From: Chitinophagaceae bacterium
GTDB taxonomy: Bacteria > Bacteroidota > Bacteroidia > Chitinophagales > Chitinophagaceae
Direction: 5' to 3'
Length of the DNA: 64,000 nt
Assembly (NCBI GenBank): GCA_019638615.1
Contig: JAHBTL010000031.1
Span: 22,252-86,251 of the forward strand
Below, in pieces: positions 60,567 through 64,000 of the stretch; within the stretch, counting starts at the first letter, position 1; every line of letters starts with the position of its first letter. The notes below the pieces were generated by a model. That model saw only the letters and a list, made by a program, of their open reading frames with translations, was not told the DNA's origin and ran no database searches. A program made the position numbers and the translations under genes.

Positions 60567-63500
60567 TTGTCCGGGGCCGGTATCTTCTTCGTCCTCTTTG
60601 TCTGTGGTTTCTTCCAGCACCTTGCCTGATTTGTCCCGCTTTAACTTTACCTGCGGATTGTCGCTGGTGCCCGACACGTTGAACGGTATACCGATAATGC
60701 CAAGAGGAGGGAGCCCAAGCCTTCCTTTTAAATTCAACTGCCCGTCCAGGCTTACCTGTCCTTCCAACCTGGGACGAAACCCCGCAATGCGCATTCTAAC
60801 CTTTTCGATGTTGAGTATGTTATTGGCCACGTTCGTTTTCAGTTGAATGCCTTGAACGTCGCCGTCCTTCAGCTCAGGTTTTTCTGCGCTCCGGCTTACG
60901 GCATTCATCAATTTAAATCCTTTCAGCTTTACATTTTTCAATGACAATACACCGCCGCCTTTTAGTGAAGGATATACAGGGCTCATATGCTCATCCAATC
61001 TCCCCGCAAGCGCATACTCCAGCCCTGCTATACCTTGTACTTCCGCTGCTGAAGAAGCCATATCCCTGAACATGGGAATATCGCTATAGGCTTTGGCTAT
61101 GGAAAACGAGTCTGCTTTTACCGTAAAGTTGAATTGCGCATTAGAAGGAGTAATGCCTGTATATATTGCAGCTAATTTGAAAGCAGCATCTGCCAGCCGG
61201 AATGTTGCATCAGTGAGTTTTAGCCTGCCGCTGTCTACCGCCAGTTTTGCTTTCAGGTTTTTAACAAGCGTACCATTGTAGTCTATGGTATTGGCTGTAG
61301 CGGCAATGCTTACCGACAAATTATCCGGGATCATCACAACACCGGTACCGGAAGCCGTATCAGCGGCGGTTCGCAGGGAATCGGGTGTGGCAAATGCCGT
61401 AAATTCATTCAGGCTGATACGATCTGTATGCAGGGTGAATTGTCCACGGAGGGTCTCATCACTTCCTGCAAAATAATTGATCACGTTATTCATATAACCA
61501 TTCAGGGTAACCGAAGAGGTACCGTATTTTGCTTCAAAAGCATCGAACCACATTTTATCCTGCTTAAACCGGAACTCACCCCTGTTGATAAAAAATGGTT
61601 TGGGAAATGATTCTGTTTGCACGGCGATATTCTTTACGTTCAGTGTTCCCTGGTTTAAGAGCAGGCTGTAGCGCCCGGCTAACGCGTCGCTTTGTTTGCC
61701 CTTTAAAGAAACACTGGCTTCGATGAGCCCTGTAACGTCATAACCGTCTATGCCAAATACCCTGTATATTTTGCCTAGGTTAATGGTTCCTTCCGATACA
61801 ATATCATACTCCAGGTCTTCAGGGTTTTTTATTATTGCTTTTACCAGGAAAGGTTGATCTTCAAACTCAAAGCTTACGGGTTGTATATGAATATCTGTGC
61901 CTGCCGTTTCACCGGTAGTATTAGTGATTTCCGAGATCACTTTTATTTTCCGTATGGGCCTGGGGTAATAGGGTGTTTGAATCTCCCCATTGTCCATTGC
62001 CAGCCTGGCTTTTGTTACGGGAAATAATTTTTTTGCGGGATTATAAACGCCCCTGGTTTCAACAGTGATCAATGCATCGCCTGCAAGCCGTATACTGTCT
62101 GCCGGAAGAAATTGATTGATATCCTGCAAACGTACATTTCCGGTCAGAGCGGCCTGTACGTATGGTTCCTGCGGAGAGGTAATACTCAACTGGCCTTTAA
62201 TGGTGTTTTTAAGGGCGACCGCATTCAGGTTGTCTATTTTTACTGTTGTGTGTTTGTAGTTGCTGTCCGGGCAGGAACTGTTCAGCGTAAAGCTGATATC
62301 GTGAATGGATTCAGGCAGGGAAAGGTATTTGAAATATCCGTTCTTAAGCGATGAATGCAGGGTGAAAGCAGGAATGCTGGTCACAACAATATCTTTTCTC
62401 CACCTGGCAGGGTTTTGCCCTGTCGAATATTTTCCTTCTGCTTTAAAATCAGCAGTGTACTCACCTTTTATATCAAAATCTCTTAAGCCAATTGCTTTGT
62501 CCCATTTTTCAAGATCGAGCGAAGCTTTGACCTGCGACTTAATATAGGGCTGTTCTAACCCGATGGTATGAGATACAGCGCTGAAATATCCCTTGTCGAG
62601 CGTAAAATACAATGAGTCAATTTGAATGTCCATACTGTCGGTGCTGAGCGAAGGAATATGTGCCTGCATGGTAAGCAGCAGGTTTTGGATGGGAACGGGA
62701 GCCGCTTTGTGGGATATATGCCCGTTCTTTATCTTCAATCCCATATCCAGCGTTGGCATCCTGTTGTGCTCAGAAATATACTGTCCTTTCAATGTTATAT
62801 TAAAATCCGTAACTCCTTTTACTTTGGTATTGTCAAGCCATCCGTTCATATCGGGCGGAATGGCAGAGATCATATCTTCGAGCGTGGCTTTAGGAGAAGC
62901 CAGCTTAAAATCCATATCGTACCCGTTTTTCAGGAAATTAAAAGTGCCGCTGAACTGTACCGGAAGCTGGTTGATGCGGATCCTGTTTTTTTCGAATACC
63001 AATGCCAGCGAGTTGGTATTGACCCTGGTGACGAGTTTTGCGCGAATGGCCTTTTTGTTTACATACGGATGGGCATTGTATACAAAGCTGAAAGTATCTG
63101 CTTTTAAACGGGTGGACAGATCAAAAATATCTTTCGACAGATCCCCGGCGCCGGTATAATTCAGGTTGCCCGCTATGATCTGCAGCGGAATCGACCGGTC
63201 GGTATATTCAAGATTGCTGTTTTCGATCACAATGCTTTCCAGCCGAAGCCCCGCGCCACCCGATCCGGTATCTGCCACGGCTGCTTTTTGCGGCTGGTAA
63301 ATATTATAATTGGACTGCCCTTTTTCGTTCACCAATACATGTACATCTGCCTGCGAAAGAAATATTTTATTGATTTTAACCGATTCGGAAAAAAGCGTGG
63401 TGAGATCAATACCCAATGCTATTTCCCTGGCAGTAATGAGCGTATCTTTTTCGAAAGGCGCCGATCCCGTGAGGCTTACATCGTGCAGCGTAAGTGTAAG

Positions 63501-63707
63501 CGAGGGAAAATGATTGAAAAAGGAAAATCGTGCTTTGGAAAAGTCAAGCCGGCTGGTAATGACGCTGTTGGCCCAGCCTTTGATTTTTTGAGCGATGGTA
63601 TCGGGGAACAGGTACGGCAGTATCAATAATAAAACAAGTATGCCTGGTATAATGATGCCTGTTATCCGCAACGTTTTTACCAGTACGCGCCTCCAAGTAG
63701 ATTTCAT
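60561..63707 (-). CDS. AsmA-family (AsmA/TamB-like) membrane-anchored protein
   Basis: The 1048-residue protein starts with one transmembrane helix (IIIPGILVLLLILPYLF) and the AsmA N-terminal pattern INSRLDFSKARFSFFNHFPSLT-like region, with SLTGSAPFEKDTLITA just after. Its long periplasmic beta-rich body ends with GRLGLPPLGIIGIPFNVSGT and an acidic tail (EETTDKEDEEDTGPGQL). AsmA/TamB relatives bridge the two membranes and move phospholipids, so an envelope lipid role is likely. A -7-like box lies just upstream. Confidence 0.88.
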   Translation of the reverse strand: MKSTWRRVLVKTLRITGIIIPGILVLLLILPYLFPDTIAQKIKGWANSVITSRLDFSKARFSFFNHFPSLTLTLHDVSLTGSAPFEKDTLITAREIALGIDLTTLFSESVKINKIFLSQADVHVLVNEKGQSNYNIYQPQKAAVADTGSGGAGLRLESIVIENSNLEYTDRSIPLQIIAGNLNYTGAGDLSKDIFDLSTRLKADTFSFVYNAHPYVNKKAIRAKLVTRVNTNSLALVFEKNRIRINQLPVQFSGTFNFLKNGYDMDFKLASPKATLEDMISAIPPDMNGWLDNTKVKGVTDFNITLKGQYISEHNRMPTLDMGLKIKNGHISHKAAPVPIQNLLLTMQAHIPSLSTDSMDIQIDSLYFTLDKGYFSAVSHTIGLEQPYIKSQVKASLDLEKWDKAIGLRDFDIKGEYTADFKAEGKYSTGQNPARWRKDIVVTSIPAFTLHSSLKNGYFKYLSLPESIHDISFTLNSSCPDSNYKHTTVKIDNLNAVALKNTIKGQLSITSPQEPYVQAALTGNVRLQDINQFLPADSIRLAGDALITVETRGVYNPAKKLFPVTKARLAMDNGEIQTPYYPRPIRKIKVISEITNTTGETAGTDIHIQPVSFEFEDQPFLVKAIIKNPEDLEYDIVSEGTINLGKIYRVFGIDGYDVTGLIEASVSLKGKQSDALAGRYSLLLNQGTLNVKNIAVQTESFPKPFFINRGEFRFKQDKMWFDAFEAKYGTSSVTLNGYMNNVINYFAGSDETLRGQFTLHTDRISLNEFTAFATPDSLRTAADTASGTGVVMIPDNLSVSIAATANTIDYNGTLVKNLKAKLAVDSGRLKLTDATFRLADAAFKLAAIYTGITPSNAQFNFTVKADSFSIAKAYSDIPMFRDMASSAAEVQGIAGLEYALAGRLDEHMSPVYPSLKGGGVLSLKNVKLKGFKLMNAVSRSAEKPELKDGDVQGIQLKTNVANNILNIEKVRMRIAGFRPRLEGQVSLDGQLNLKGRLGLPPLGIIGIPFNVSGTSDNPQVKLKRDKSGKVLEETTDKEDEEDTGPGQL

Positions 63708-63726
63708 GGTATTGAAATATGATCGG

Positions 63727-63734
63727 CAAAACTA
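63727..63734 (-). promoter_or_regulatory. -7 box for the AsmA-family gene
   Basis: The minus strand reads TAGTTTTG, an exact TAnnTTTG match, 19 bases before the ATG. No clear -33 TTTG is present. Confidence 0.35.
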
Positions 63735-63739
63735 CCGTT

Positions 63740-64000
63740 TTAAAGTATTGATTGCGCACAGGCGGTGTATTCCAGATTAAATGAGCAGGTGCCTGCAAAA
63801 CATAGGATATACCCTGAGTTTCGGCAAGAGAATGGATTATTTGTAAAACTGAATGATCGTGAAGGTTCCGGAGCTATCAACCTTTTGCTCATGGCGAGCC
63901 CGCCACCATCCTCGTGGAGCTGCATTTTCCCATTGCGACTGCTTCTCCCGCCGTAAAATCCATTAATTTAATGCAGCACCTTGGCGGACTGCCAATGACA
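63740..64000. other. Right end of window without recognised gene
   Basis: Short frames exist on both strands, but none has a recognisable domain. On the plus strand LQNIGYTLSFGKRMDYL then stop (about 63796-63849) could be the last strand of a degraded outer-membrane barrel gene, as its length and aromatic pattern are barrel-like. This is only a suggestion. Confidence 0.25.

Noticed and set aside
63740-63956. Short frames on both strands at the right edge
   Set aside because: They overlap each other and have no domain; only a vague barrel-like end is visible.
1-64000. CRISPR arrays, tRNA or rRNA genes, complete insertion sequences
   Set aside because: No regularly spaced repeats, cloverleaf-like segments, conserved rRNA stretches or transposase frames with terminal repeats were seen.

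Overview
The window is chromosomal DNA of a member of the Bacteroidota, most likely of the Chitinophagaceae type. Several things point there: promoter-like sequences fit the Bacteroidota consensus (TTTG near -33, TAnnTTTG near -7), ribosome binding sites are weak, and the gene families (GH92, GH29, DUF4185, MbnP-like, PadR with PspC, AsmA, fused E1 dehydrogenase) are typical of that phylum. No tRNA, rRNA, CRISPR array or complete insertion sequence was seen.

Left flank (1-10.5 kb). The first 89 bases are the start of an ECF sigma factor read leftward. A clan GH-A glycosidase (minus) and a MarR-type regulator (plus) diverge from a shared control region with a 10-bp inverted repeat between two opposed -7 boxes. 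A plus-strand sugar operon follows: a ManA-like isomerase with a degenerate kinase-like N-terminus, a sugar-porter MFS transporter, a DUF4185 lipoprotein, a GH92 alpha-mannosidase-like enzyme with a discoidin-like domain, and a ROK sugar kinase. Together they would cut, import and phosphorylate mannose-type sugars and feed them into glycolysis.

Centre (10.7-41.8 kb). This is an extracellular contractile injection system (eCIS; PVC/AFP/MAC-like) in one co-directional run, with a LuxR-type regulator diverging from its left end. Gene order: zinc-ribbon small protein, DUF4255 cap/terminator protein, unknown 436-aa protein, a single sheath, two cysteine-rich helical proteins, two tube proteins, a DUF5908 microprotein, LysM hub protein, VgrG-like spike, PAAR tip, gp25 wedge, two very large baseplate wedge proteins (1567 and 2092 aa), a CIS tape-measure-type protein, a 1417-aa cargo toxin, an Imm11-like immunity protein, a ParA-family ATPase and the AAA+ ATPase. 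The main discovery is that the cargo ends in an AHH (HNH-fold) nuclease and is followed at once by its presumed immunity protein. That is the logic of antibacterial polymorphic toxins, built into an eCIS locus. Other unusual parts are the cysteine-rich pair, the tandem beta-beta-alpha units in the 2092-aa wedge protein, the ParA protein, and the lack of a recognisable tail fibre.

Right flank (41.8-64 kb). This is housekeeping and accessory metabolism: rlmH, an FHS-type MFS transporter, a HipA-like kinase with DUF3037, GH29 fucosidase, a DsbD-alpha-like protein, a MauG/MbnP pair, a fused E1 alpha/beta dehydrogenase, small membrane proteins, a PadR-PspC operon whose promoter carries a palindrome over its -33 box, an alkaline phosphatase fused to a phosphodiesterase-like domain, an outer-membrane barrel candidate and a large AsmA-family protein. 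A possible 31-residue peptide gene with its own terminator and a possible recombinase remnant lie in the spacers.

All family names come from reading motifs. No database search was run.
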